This document shows positions 1-11,651 of a stretch of 64,000 nt of DNA, in pieces (within the stretch, counting starts at the first letter, position 1; each line of letters begins with the position of its first letter). The DNA lies in the NCBI GenBank assembly GCA_907165135.1, contig OU015568.1:1248501-1312500 (forward strand), read 5' to 3'. A program made the translations under genes and the position numbers. Below the pieces are notes generated by a model. It worked only from the letters and a program-made list of their open reading frames with translations. It searched no databases and was not told where the DNA came from. The stretch comes from Oikopleura dioica. Its lineage: Eukaryota; Chordata; Appendicularia; Copelata; Oikopleuridae.

Positions 1-3000
1 TCTAAAGAGGCGCCAAATGGAGAGATTCAAGTCAGTTTCGAGCCTTCTCTTCCTTTTGATTTAGGAGAAATTATCTACGAAAAATTCGAGGGTGATAAAA
101 ACTTGTGGAAAGCAACGGCAGATCTGTCCATTTCAATCATGGACATTAACTGGTGGTGGCCACATGAGATGGGAAAACAAGACCTGTATTCTGTACAATT
201 TTCCTGGATCCCTGAAAAAGGAGAAAAATCAACGATTGAGAAAGAATTCGGCTTCAGATCCGTCGAACTCGTTCAGGAACAACTTCCAGATGGCCGTTCT
301 TTCTACTTCAAAATCAACGAAAAACCGATTTTTATGAGTGGCAGCAATTGGATTCCCAGCGCCTCTTCCATCGCCAGTTTCGACAACTTGTACGAAGACA
401 ATCTTCAATCCGCCGTCGAAGCTGGAATCAAAATTCTACGCGTCTGGGGAGGTGGAATCTACGAGCAAGACGCTTTCTATTCATTGGCTAATCGTCTCGG
501 GATCATGATTTGGCAAGATTTCATGTTCACTTGTTCGACGTACGAAAACGACTCCGAATTCTTGAATTCTGTCGAGAAAGAAGTTTCTGATCAGATTTGG
601 CGATTGAGCTCGAATCCGTCTGTTATTGCCTGGGCTGGAAACAACGAAAACGAAGCTGCTTTGGCGACGAACTGGTGGAGTATCCCAGAAGAAAAGATGA
701 ACCTCTATTTCGGGCAGTACCGAGATTTGTACACCAATACAATCCAGAACACTGTCATCAAAGAAGGTCTTTCATCTCCCTTTTTTCTTTCAAGCCCAAG
801 CAATGGAAAGGAGTCGGAACTTTCGCCATTTGGAATCGCCAAGAATCCATACGACCCAAACTACGGCGACGTTCACTTCTACGATTACAAATCAGACTGT
901 ACTGATTGGCGAAACTTCCCAAAGACTCGATTTGCCTCGGAATTCGGCTATCAGGACTAGGAGTGGCTCATGATTTTTATTTTTGACTTTTTAGCAAGTG
1001 ATAGTCGAGACAAACGAAAAAAATAATTGAATTTTAGAATGGACTTTTGGGATTGTACTGGAATTTTCTTGATTTTAAGCGGCTTCAAAATCTTATTGGC
1101 GCAGAAGTACGACCTGTATCATTCTACTGACTTTGATGTTCACAGAAACTGGCTGGCAATCACTCATTCGAAGCCGATCTCAGGAAGAGTTAATCACCTT
1201 CTGCTCAAAGAAGTGCATCTGAAAGCATGAAAAACTCTGAAAAGAATGGTATTTTGAAGCAACATCCGAGTGGACGCTTGACTACCCGCCGTTCTTTGCG
1301 TATTTTGAGAAGATTTTGTCGAAATATGCTGCGAAATTCGACCCACTTCTTGTGAAGATCCAAAAAGATCCCATTTCAACAGACTATGTTGTTCTTTTCC
1401 AGAAGATGTCAGTCGTTCTCACCGATGTTTTCGTCCTTTTTGGAGCCTATTTCTTTTGCAAGGTAATAACCGTCTTTCGAGCTTGACTCATTAAATTTTT
1501 AGAGCTTCAAATCCAGGAATAATAACTTGGAAGTGGCCTTTCTTATAATCTGCAATGCTGCTTTGTTCGTCATCGACCACATTCACTTTCAATACAACGG
1601 GATGATTATCGGACTGCTTCTTTGCTTCCTCGCAGCGTTTTTCGATGGCAAACTGAAGACTGCTGCGTTTCTTTTTTCATGTTTGCTTCACTTGAAGGTA
1701 AGATGAAGATTATTGAAGCGAGAGCTTATGAAGCTATTATTAACGAATTTTGCTCAAATATTTAGTTAGAAAATTCATGAAACCAAAATTTCAAAATATC
1801 AAATTTCTTTTATTGAAAATCGCATTTTAAATGCCATAAATTATGGCTCGTAAATCGTTTCCTAGCATCTGTTTCTCTACGTCGCTCCTTTCGTCGGAAT
1901 CGCATTTCTTCAGCAACTCAACTCTTCTCGATTACGAAGCGGTCCAAAAGCTGCTCTTAGCCAATTCATCTCGATTGCCCTCATCGTCATTTCCGTCTCA
2001 TCAGTTTCCCTCTTTCCATTTCTTTCACAACTGGACCAGCTTGTGTCTCGACTTTTTCCATTCAAACGCGGCCTGACACACTCCTACTGGGCAGGCAACT
2101 TCTGGGCCCTCTATAACTTCTTCGACCTCATCCTTGCGCGCTTTGGGGGTATGAAATCGGGCCTGACTTCTGGACTTGTCGGCGAATTTTCTCATCAAGT
2201 GCTGCCGAATGTTCCTCCTCTCGCTACTTTTATCCTGACTTTTGCTTCGATGATTCCTGCTCTTTTCAAGCTCTGGAATAAGCCAGAGAAGAAGACGTGG
2301 ATTCTATCCTTTTGCTCAATCGCTCTATCCAGGTTTGAAATCTCTACAAAGCTTCTTCTATTTTTCTTAGCTTTTTATTCGGCTGGCATGTGCACGAAAA
2401 GGCAATTCTTCTAGCGCTCGTGCCTGCAAGTGGGCTGATGCTTCTGGAGAAAAATCTCTTCAGAATTTTCGGGATATTGATGGTCGCTGGTGTTTCCGGT
2501 GTTTTGCCCTTGATTTACACTGAATTTGAACAGGTAGGGAAAGAAATTTGACAGCTCTAGAACTCTATTTAAGTCGATTGTGATCCCGATTTTCATCCTC
2601 TACTTGCTGACGACATTGTTGTTCTTTCAAGCTGACTATCAAAAGTAAGCTCAGAATGAGTTTTTCTTACTCAATTGTCTGATAAGGATGCATCTCCTGG
2701 AAAAGCTCTACATCATCAGTTCCGTCCCAACCGTCGCTTTCGTGCAAATCTGGTCCAAACTTCTGCTTCCTTCTCTGCCATTTCTCCCGCTTCTAATTCA
2801 ATCTCTTTACACCGCTCTTGGGGTTCACTACTCCTTCATTCTCATCAACCTAGAACTATTTTCTGTAGACGTCAAAAAGCTTCAATAGAACTCTTAAAAA
2901 ACTAAATCATGAGCCAACAATAAGAGCTGGGGATTAATTTCGTCGATTGAAAATGTCACGGCAAGTGGAGACAGGTTCTTTGGGTCGAATTGGGCCACAC

Positions 3001-4243
3001 AAAGAAATCATCATCAGGACGGAAACGAGCAGATTCTCGGCTTCATTACTGTAAGTTTCAAGTTGAAATAGAATGAATTGACGATTTTTTCTAGCAATTT
3101 TTCGGCGACCAACCTTGGATAAAAAATCAATCAGAAGATGCCTTCTGGAACTTTGTCTATCTATCACAAACTGTTCAAAGCATCTGTACATCGTCTCAGG
3201 CGAACTTCTACCGCTCCAGAGCTGGGCTAAAAGGAACCATGGGCGCGCTGTACTGGCAGCTAAATGATGTCTGGCCGACGGTTTCGTGGAGCTCCCTCGA
3301 TCATTCGAAAAACTGGAAGCCGCTGCATCACCAAATCAAGAAAAGTTTCAACTCTGATTTATCCCTTATCACAAACGTCAACGAAAACGATCAGCTGGAA
3401 ATCTATGCTGTTTCTGACAACGAGGCAAAGAGGGGAAGACTGAAAGTGCAGACGAGATCTTGGACGAGTTTCGAAGTTTCGGGCGAAGAAGATCTTGGCG
3501 AATTCGAACTGAAAATGCTCGAGAGTAATTTGCTGGTGACCAAGAATGTCGGCTATCTTTTGAATAAGATGAACTGCCCTTATGGAAAATGGAATGAGTG
3601 CTTCTACACCGTCACTTTTGTAAGTTGCCTTTTCAAAAAAATCATTAATGTTTCCCTATTCCAAGAAAACTGATGAAGACAAGCTATTTTCAACCTGGCA
3701 ATCCTCCGTCCCAATCCGCGAAATTCATACATTCAATCATCTGAATGCCAGCATTTCCATCTCCTCTTGCGAAGAAAAAATTGACAAGAGTCTTCAGCTG
3801 ACACTAGAATCTGCTTTGCCACAGCCTTTCGTCTGGCTTGAAACGAAATTTCGAGGAAAGTGGGATGAGAACTTTTTGCTGATCACCGAAAAACTGACAT
3901 CTGTGACTTTCAAGCCAGCCGGGGTGGAGTCCATTTCTTGTGACGATTTCCTCAAGAATACGAAGATTTTCTACCCATCAAAGGTAAACCTTGCCCTCTG
4001 GTAGAACATCTCCTGAATTCTCAATTTCAGGTTCTTGTCGAGCCACCAAAGCCGTCTGAAACAAATCGTGCAAAACTCATCTTCGTTATATTTTCCATTC
4101 TCATCGCTGTTAGTTGTATTGCCTGTTGTTTCGCCTGCATGTGTTCGGGAGCGGGGAAAGAAAAAATCGAGCAATCCCGAAATTTGAAATTTGGAAAACT
4201 GCCTCCAAGAGTCGCAAATAGAAGAAAATATCGTCAACTGTAA
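1..4243 (+). CDS. MANBA: Beta-mannosidase (GH2), 5' end outside window
   Basis: This gene encodes a glycoside hydrolase family 2 beta-mannosidase, which removes terminal beta-mannose from N-glycan fragments, normally in lysosomes. My exon model is 1-954, 2925-3050, 3095-3619, 3666-3983 and 4031-4243, with all phases consistent. The acid/base motif [10 protein letters not shown] and the nucleophile motif RFASEFGYQ are in exon 1. RNHHQDGN and [20 protein letters not shown] follow in exons 2 and 3. The first intron (955-2924) starts with GA, ends with AG and contains a complete ALG8-like gene on the same strand. The C-terminus has one hydrophobic segment (about 4070-4140) followed by a basic tail. 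The typical vertebrate enzyme lacks this, so this form is probably membrane-anchored. The start codon lies upstream of base 1. I am confident of the family; the membrane anchoring is inferred. Confidence 0.93.
1039..2888 (+). CDS. ALG8: ALG8-like dolichyl-P-glucose glucosyltransferase nested in an intron
   Basis: This is an ALG6/ALG8-family enzyme that adds glucose from dolichyl-phosphate-glucose to the lipid-linked oligosaccharide in the ER membrane. Exons are 1039-1183, 1245-1462, 1503-1697, 1866-2332, 2371-2533, 2574-2644 and 2687-2888, giving 486 residues in frame. Diagnostic stretches are [50 protein letters not shown] and [14 protein letters not shown], with many hydrophobic segments between. 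Intron 1 (1184-1244) is GA-AG. The ATG lies one base after a tttttag-like acceptor, which suits spliced-leader trans-splicing. The whole gene sits inside the beta-mannosidase intron on the same strand, and its stop is only 36 bp before the host acceptor. ALG6 is the alternative, but the VYHSTDF-type start and FQYNG favour ALG8. Confidence 0.92.
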
Positions 4244-4596
4244 GAAACATCTGCATTATTTTATAAAAAAGCGAGCCATTTATCAACAAACAAATTGAAA
4301 GAAAAGTTACTGAAAAAATCATAATTATTCTCTTTCAACTTTCTTTTTATATTTTATCACACGTTTGCTCTTCAAGAATCATAATTTTTTAACAACTTAT
4401 AAGCAAAGTCCGAGACTGCGGTGTCTTTACATTCGCAGTCATCGGAACTTGCAACGTACCTAAATTACTTTTTTTAACCTCCTTTTAGAGTTTTTTCCTC
4501 GATTGGAGGCCGTTTCCAAAAAAAAATAGAAAGCATCCAACTCTCAAATTGATGTGAATTCTGTTTATAAGCAGTGTAAGCATGCTCAAGGGAAAT

Positions 4597-6435
4597 TTAC
4601 ATGGTAGAACACGAACATTTATTACAGCAGGCGCAGTTGTTACAGCAAGCTCCATCTTTACAATTGCAACAGCAACAACATTGAGAATCGTAGTCCTAAT
4701 AGAGTTAAATCGTAATTTCTCGAATCATTTTTAAAACGTACATTCGACCAAATAAGCTCGTTATTTCCCATAATCCAATACCTTCCATCTTTTTCTCCTT
4801 TTTTGTATCTTATTTCAAAGACAGGAACTGAGTCCAGTTGCTAGAAATACTCTCAAATCAGCAAGAAAACCAAACGTACATGGGCTTGTCGCCAGACTCG
4901 TCGATCAGGCCAGTTGGTCCGATGCTCGTGAACAAGTTTCGCCGAGTTTTCATTTACTGAATTTTCCCTAAAATTCTGGATCCAACCAACAGCACTGTTT
5001 GATTCTTGAAACAAACATGTTCCCGTGGCTTTCATAATTTCTTTATCCGGCAAGTCCGTTTCTTCATGAACAAAGTTGCTTTTCTCAGTTTCAAACTTTA
5101 CAACAAGCATGAAGAAGTGCTTTACTCTTCCCTCTCCTTCACACATGCTACATAATTTGCGCCCATCGCCATTGCAACTTCCACACCATCGTCTATCCCT
5201 GCCACTACCTTAATATTTGCAGTGATCAATCAAAAAAATTGTAAATTTACCGGATCTCCCACTTCCACGACAACTCGAGCACCTTAGTTTTTCCTCGGCC
5301 ATCGCATTTCGAGCAAATCTGTAGCAAATTACTGCGATCAGTTTAATCTTTGTAAAACTCACCTTAACATGCTCAGTATGAGGTATTTTCTCCTTTTCCT
5401 TCCCATTGCCTTTCCATTCGATTTCATCTTGACATTTCTCATCTTTCGGTTTCTTCATTTCTGGCCTATCTATCTCGATTGCCCAAGGATCTGGTTGTGG
5501 ACCATTTTCAGGGCCATCGACAAAACCACCAGTGTAGTAGGGCTCATAAGACCATTCCGTGTACCTCAGTTCTGTCCAGCTCGTCAAACGATACTAAAGC
5601 TCGTGAAAAAATGTGCACTTGCATCAACTTACCTTGTACGCTGTCGAAGGCTCGACTGAAATAATTTTCATCTTGTTTATCGGCCCCTTTCCCCAGCAGC
5701 AGTTCTGATCAACATAGTCTTCAAGGCATTTGATTGCGATATTCTCATCCATCGTCAATTTTTCGGTAGACGCTTGTTATGTCCCCGAAGGTCCCGAATG
5801 TCCCCGAATGTCCCGAATGTCCCCGAATGTCCCCGAATGTCCCCAATGTCCCGAATGTCTCCGTCGGATCATGCAAAAATAGTGCAAAATAAGAACTCAA
5901 TAACAACTTTTTCGTCTCTAGAACGTTATTGTTTTGGCAAAATGTCAAAAAGAAGGAAGCGCTCCGCGCAATTTGTGGTAGAAAAATCATTGAATTTAGC
6001 AAAATCATCGTCTCTAGAACAAAATTGTTAAGAAAAAAATTCTTTTTTTCCCTATGAAAAGGTTTTTCTTTTTTTTTTGGCCTTTTTAAAAAAAAAGTCG
6101 GGGACATTGGGGACATTCGGGACATTCGGGGACATAACAAGGACGTTCCAATTTTTCACCCCAGGAGCTTGCATCGGGATGCTCTAACTCGCCAGCTGAT
6201 GGGCCGGAAGGAGGGACCGTATCTTAATGTACTCATAATTTTTCGTTTAAACATCTTAATATAATAATTTTGTATAAAAGGTAAGTTTACTTGTAGCCCA
6301 TTCATATGATGGCAGTTCAGCATCGTGCGGTAATAACGAGGGGTCTTGATTTTCCTCTGAATTCTCTTGGATAAACGGTTGATTCTGTTCATTATATTCC
6401 GGAAGCTGAGTGTCCGGTGAAGATGCAACACCCAT
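4597..6435 (-). CDS. SSUH2-like protein, copy A, possibly degenerate
   Basis: This is a homologue of SSUH2 (nematode ssu-2), a protein with DnaJ-type CxxCxGxG zinc-binding repeats. Its biochemical role is poorly known. Exons on the minus strand are 6435-6291, 6222-6160, 5772-5633, 5593-5363, 5318-5251, 5208-4880, 4840-4742 and 4695-4597. It matches neighbouring copy B nearly throughout, including KIPHTEHVK, LFQESN.AVGWIQNFR and a Cys-rich tail. Two defects are visible. A 384-bp transposon lies between the EKL and TMDEN codons. In exon 5, a run of five A bases puts ICSKCDGRGK and LRCSSCRGSGR in different frames; four A bases would join them. The intron at 5209-5250 is absent from copy B. The start at MGVASSPDTQ follows an AG acceptor. 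It is either a decaying paralogue or functional with a sequencing error. Confidence 0.75.
5765..6148. mobile_element. 384-bp MITE in SSUH2-like exon, 9-bp target duplication
   Basis: The element is flanked by a perfect 9-bp direct repeat, CAATTTTTC, at 5756-5764 and 6149-6157. Its ends are inverted: cttgttatgtccccg on the left and cggggacataacaag on the right. Both arms carry tandem gtccccgaatgtcccgaat units. Comparison with SSUH2 copy B shows that a single copy of the 9-mer restores the reading frame exactly, so the empty site can be read directly from the paralogue. No transposase ORF is present. I cannot assign a superfamily; 9-bp target duplications occur in several DNA transposon groups. 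Confidence 0.88.
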
Positions 6436-6835
6436 TCTTGGCTTGTTTGGTGAAAGCGCGATTCAAGTAGCCTAGCAGAGGCGGGTAAGAATTGTATTTC
6501 CAAGATGACCTAATGTTGCTCTCTTATTTTCTTTGAGGTCAAGGCGGAGACAACGCGGTTTATTCAAATGTTGAATTTTTTATGACGAGAGTAGAGCTAG
6601 AACGTGCTTCTGAACGTGACTCTGATAGTGAAGGTGCATATCTTTTTGTTATCGGTGCTATAATCTCTTCTTACTCAAACTTTCAATAAAAAATATAACA
6701 AGTATTCGTGTTTTTAAAGAATCAAGCTTAAACAATTATTTATACGATCTTAAATATAGATTCTTCATTGAAATTGAAGAAGAAAGAATTTTTACGATTT
6801 TCTAATGTATTAGCAGTGTCAGTATATGAATGAAT

Positions 6836-8317
6836 TTACATGATGGCACAGGAACATTTATTGCAGCAGGCGCAGTTGTTACAGCAACCTCCATCTTTGC
6901 AATAGCAGCAGCAGCAACATTGAGCATCGTAGTCCTTAGAATCAAATTTTTTTCAATTAACTAATTAGGACTTACATCTGACCAGATTAGTTCGTTATTT
7001 CCCATAATCCAGTACCGCCCATCTTTGTCCCCTTTTTTGTATCTTATTTCAAAGACCGGCACCGAGTCGAGTTGCTATTAAAATATTTTTAACTAATTAA
7101 GAAAGCTTATTAATAATATACATGAGCTTGTCGCCAGACTCGACGATCCGGCCATTTCGTCCGATGTTCGTGAACGAGTTTTGCGGAATTGTCGTTCACA
7201 GAATTGACTCTAAAATTCTGGATCCATCCGACAGCAAAGTTCGACTCTTGAAAAAGACAAGTTCCCGTCGCTTTCATGATTTCCTCATCAGGCAAGTCCG
7301 TTTCTTCATGAATAAAGTGGTCTTTTTCTGTTTCAAAATTGACAATAAGCATGAGAAAGTGTTTCAGTCGGCCTGTTCCGTGACAAGTCGTGCATCTCCG
7401 GCGGCCACTACCATGACAAGTTGAGCATCTTCGCTTATTATCGCCAACGCCGCTTTCTCCACTTCCATGACACATTGAGCATCTTATTCTTCCTCTTCCG
7501 TGGCAATGCCAACAAATCTGAAACAGATAAAAATCGTCCATTCTATTGAATACCGACCTTAACATGCTCAGTGTGTGGTATCTTCCTTTTTTCTTTGCCT
7601 TTTCCTTCCCATTCGACTTCATCTTGACTTTTCTCATCTTTCGGTTTCTCCAATTGCGGTCTCGGAATTTCGATTGACCAAGGATCTGGCTGCGGTCCAT
7701 TTTCAGGACCGTCGACAAAACTGCCCCAGTGATAGGGCTCATGTGCCCATTCCGTGTATCTCTTCTCCGTCCAGCTGGTCAGTCGATACTAGAGTGAATA
7801 GAAAATCATTCTAATTCTTCAATATGCTACCTTGAAAGCCATAGAAGGCTCGACAGAAATAATCTTCATCTTCTTCATCGGCCCTTTTCCCCAGCAGCAG
7901 TTCTCGTCAATATAATCTTCAAGGCACTGAATCGCGGTATTTTCATCCATCGTAAATTTCTCATCCCAGGAGCTTGCGTCTGGATGTTCTAACTCGCCAG
8001 CTAAGGGAGCAGAAGGAGGCACCATATCTAATTTTGATGATTATTTTGTAAATCATATTTTAATACAATATAGTTGAATTAAAGAAAGCTTTACTTGTAG
8101 CCCACTCATAAGAAGGCAACTCAGCATCGTGTGGTAAATGCGACGGGTCGTGATTCTCCTCTGGTTTCTCTGGGATAAATTGTTGATTTTGCCCATCGAA
8201 TTCCGGAAGCGGATAGCCAGGCAGAGGAGGGGCACTCATTCCTGGATTATTTGGTGGAGGATATGGATAAGGCGGTGCCGATTGGTCTGAGGATGATGAA
8301 GATTGAGTTGAACCTCC
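6836..8317 (-). CDS. SSUH2-like protein, copy B
   Basis: This is an intact SSUH2-type protein and a tandem paralogue of the gene at 4597-6435. Exons on the minus strand are 8317-8095, 8027-7831, 7788-7558, 7517-7122, 7074-6976 and 6934-6836. The N-terminus is Pro- and Ser-rich (SAPPYPYPPPNN). Then come a region shared with copy A (SSWDEKFTMDEN, DYIDENCCWGKG) and four CxxCxGxG-type repeats in the exon 7517-7122 (CWHCHGRGR, CSMCHGSGE, CSTCHGSGR, CTTCHGTGR). The C-terminus is dense in cysteine (QCCCCCYCKDGGCC and on to CSCAIM). The four repeats resemble the DnaJ cysteine-rich zinc fold. The exact start is unclear: an upstream exon with PPQPGYVNPAFANS may belong, or translation may start at MSAPPLPGYP. 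Regulation is not visible. Confidence 0.82.
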
Positions 8318-8678
8318 CTAATTTAATGAGTATTGATTTTCTCTTCAAATTTCCTGAGTTAGCAAAAGCAGGGTTCACGTAGCCTGGTTGAGGCGGGAAA
8401 GATCAATATTTTTCGTCTGGGCGCCCCATTGTTTTTTCTCTTATTTCGTTTAGGTCAAACCAGAGACGAGGCGGTTAATTCAAATGACAAAAAATGAAAG
8501 CAGAATGAAATTACTTCTGAACGCGTCTCTAAGAATCAATATTTATATTTCGCACATTCACTGAAGCTTGAACTTTTGTCTCCTTCGTTCTGCCAAAGAT
8601 CGTAAAAGGGAGCTTATGATCTAGAAAAAAAAAGTTTTGACACTGTTGATCTTATGTTTTATTGCTGGTTTTTCATCT

Positions 8679-10317
8679 TCATCTTGAGATTATACAAATG
8701 AAAATTGTGCATGAAACAGAAATAAAGCCGGAAAGAATAAAAAATACAGCAATAATAAGCCTTCGATCGAGTTTCAGAAAGACGCCCATTCCAGTATTTT
8801 CTTCAAAAGAACGGAGAGTTAGCTCAGGAGGTCTCTTATAAGGCATTATCCTGAATTTTTCAATTTCTGGATATTCTTCGATGACCTAAAACTTCCTTAA
8901 TCAAAGAGTTAAGTTATCCCTTTGGACCTTCATGCACATTGTGTACGCTTGAGTTAACTTAGTCGTCGATCTTAGTTTGTTATCTTTGCCTCGAACTGTG
9001 TACTATCGCAAGGTAAAATAAGCCTTTTTTGAAATTTATAATTTTAGACTTATTTTACTCCTCCTTGTATGGGAAACCATAGCGTCTTTTAGCCTCTGGA
9101 ATATAATGTTCAAAACTAAGTTGCAGCCATGTTCTTGCGAGATTTTCTTCCGGAAGATCCTCCTTGAACAGTAGTCGCTTAGAACACGAATGTAATCATG
9201 AAGCTTGATTATTTCCTACTGGTCCGCCGAGCAGCTCAGCTGCTGTGAAATCTCCCATTGGACTTGACTCTAGCTCCCAAATATTAATATCTTTTTGGTA
9301 CCCATTGAGCCATAAAATATCAACTGAAATTCTGGGAAGAATATATTCCTTGTAGTAAGCAGTATTCATCGTTGATGGGTGATGAAGCGTTGAATCTTCT
9401 GACTTGCATTGCGCCGCTGCGTCTCTGAACAAGATTTTAGTGATAAACAGAGTGTTTTCTTACAGTATTCTTCGAGGAGAGCGGTTCAAAATCCAACGAA
9501 ACTCATGAGAATTAATATTTATTTCCTTCAAGCTAGACTCAGTCAAGATATGATCATCATAAATAAAATCCCCATAAAGCTCAATAAAAGTCTTGTTCAA
9601 AAAAGTCTTGAGGGCAAAATCTCTATTATCATCCTCGCAGAGAAAACTCCCAATCGTTCGGTTGTCGCAAATATTGAAAAGCAAGGCATCAGAGTATTCC
9701 GTGTATTCACGCATAAGGCACAGTCCAAAGTCTTCTCTAAAATGAAGATGTTTTTTTGTAATTAAGATTTTTAACCTTGGAAGCGGATGATGCTGGGTGT
9801 CCATTGAAAAGCCGTCTGAGGAATCAAATCTTGAAGACCAGCTGATGTTAGGAGCAAGGTTATCATAATGAGTGAGCCAGTCATCTTTTCCACCAGGAAT
9901 TTCTGTCCGCGTGATTCCTGCAACCAAAAATGATCAGATTTCATTTTTTTCATGAAAAAATATGTACATAGGTAATGTTTTTACAAATAAGGAAAAATTA
10001 CCTGTATAAACTTCCCACTGAAAATTCTCTCCCTTTTGGTCTTTGAAAATAGCGATTGATTCATTCAAGTCCAACGGGTCTGGGAGTCTCATTCCCTTCT
10101 TGAAAGAAAAATTATGTTCGATTGTTTTTGGAAAATGTACCGATTTGCAAAGCTGATTTGCAGCATCTCGATGAAAGAAGTCACTGATGGGCCCCGTCAC
10201 AGGGAGATACAACTCAATATGTCGATATTGTGTTTTGACGGAGCGGAAGGGTATTTTCTCGAGGACGTGATCTTGCGCGCTATAAGTTTCAACAAGAAAA
10301 ATAAAGAAGAGGCGCAT
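8679..10317 (-). CDS. Unrecognised single-pass membrane protein with signal peptide
   Basis: I do not recognise the family. Seven exons (10317-10002, 9917-9776, 9736-9464, 9424-9220, 9177-9061, 9002-8928, 8885-8679) join in frame to 444 residues. The N-terminus MRLFFIFLVETYSAQ looks like a signal peptide. One hydrophobic segment near the C-terminus (LIIAVFFILSGFISV) is followed by a few residues, so this is probably a type I membrane protein. The presumed lumenal part has several NxS/T sites and cysteines (DNRTIGSFLCEDDN). The intron 9060-9003 has GA-AG borders (gag|gagtaa). It is not a shadow ORF, because splice phases agree across seven exons and third-codon bases vary freely. Confidence 0.75.
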
Positions 10318-10442
10318 ATTATAGTAAGAACGAATATGAGAGTTGAATATCTCAAATCAAACCGTCACGGCTCTTGAACAACAACATTATTTTCAGTCGT
10401 GTATTCAGTACAAAATTCAACATGAATCAGCTTGTCGAAAAT

Positions 10443-11423
10443 TAAGGACCCCCGTCAGCAATTTTCCTCAAAAAATCGAAAATTTCAAAACAGCCGTATT
10501 TTGGCTTCGTAGTGTGGGTGGAAGTTAAATACATCGTTAAAACTTGTTTGGAGGAATTAAACCCTAGCCGGCCAAAAATGATTTTCTTCGGGTACCGGTC
10601 AAAAGGCGCCAAATATGGCGCCGCACCGTTTTTTTAATAGAAAAAATCAATATTTTTTCTTCAAAACTTTTGATAAATATATCAAAAATCATTTTTATCA
10701 ATATAAGCATGGATTAATTTTAAAAATTCTAAGAAAATAATGAATCCGAAAAAAAATTCTCGCTAATGATCATTGACGAGAAAAAAGTCAAAAATTGATT
10801 TCGGTTGAAATAAACTAAATGATGTTTTTATCTGCTTGTTTTCCATATGAAAATCTTATTAGGGCATAAGAATGGAAAAATACTAGTTTTATAATATTTA
10901 TTTCGTGAAAAACTAATCGCCCCGCTGCCGGGAAAAAGCTCGGGTACCGGTCAAAGGACGCCATATATGGAGTACCTCCTGTTATTACCCGGCGCCATAT
11001 ATGGCGCCTTGAGTTTTCGAGAGAATATGGCTCTGCCAACATTTTGGTCAATCTGAAATGGGTTAAAACCCTACCATTCGAAAGGCGATCGAAAAAAGGT
11101 CCTCAAAGTTGATTTAAAAATAAATTTTTTCTTCAACTTTTGGAGTTAAATGCGATTAAATGACCCTTGATCCAAAATTGGAGTACCTTGACCGGCTAAG
11201 GTTAAGCAAATCGGGACTTTTTCGTCATTTTTCGCCAAAAAGTCCAATTTTCAAACGCGATTTTGAAGGTGAAGGAGTCGAGATAGAGTCTATCTGATAG
11301 ACCCCCAAAAAATGCAGCCTCAAAATCGTTTTTTTTTGACACGTAAAATCCATTTCCGGGGTCATAATTTTGAAATTCCGAAAATAAATTTTTCGAAAAA
11401 GTTCACGGGAGGGGGGGTCCTTA
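10443..11423. mobile_element. TA-flanked non-autonomous DNA transposon (Tc1/mariner-like MITE)
   Basis: The ends are inverted: TAAGGACCCCCGT at 10443 and, at the right end, the complement of TAAGGACCCCC ending at 11423. TA dinucleotides at both borders suggest a TA target duplication. Inside are two copies of a motif built on cgggtaccggtcaaa followed by ggcgcca-type sequence (about 10590 and 10938). There is also the perfect 18-bp palindrome GGCGCCATATATGGCGCC at 10991-11008. No coding potential was seen in this stretch of almost 1 kb. The superfamily call rests only on the TA border. Confidence 0.65.
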
Positions 11424-11651
11424 CATGATCAATTTCTTTACATAACTTTAATTCCACAATGATTCATTGTCAATGAAATCAAGAGATCTAGCGATGAAAT
11501 AGAAAGTCTGAAAAGTTGTCCTTTTGGTTAATTCTTCCTTGTCATCGTTCCTCGTTTCGCGGTGTTTTTACAACTTCTCCTCACTTGTAAACTCATGGTT
11601 GTAAAGAAAATATCCCTCATCGGCACATAAAAAGAGAAAAAAGTGACAATA

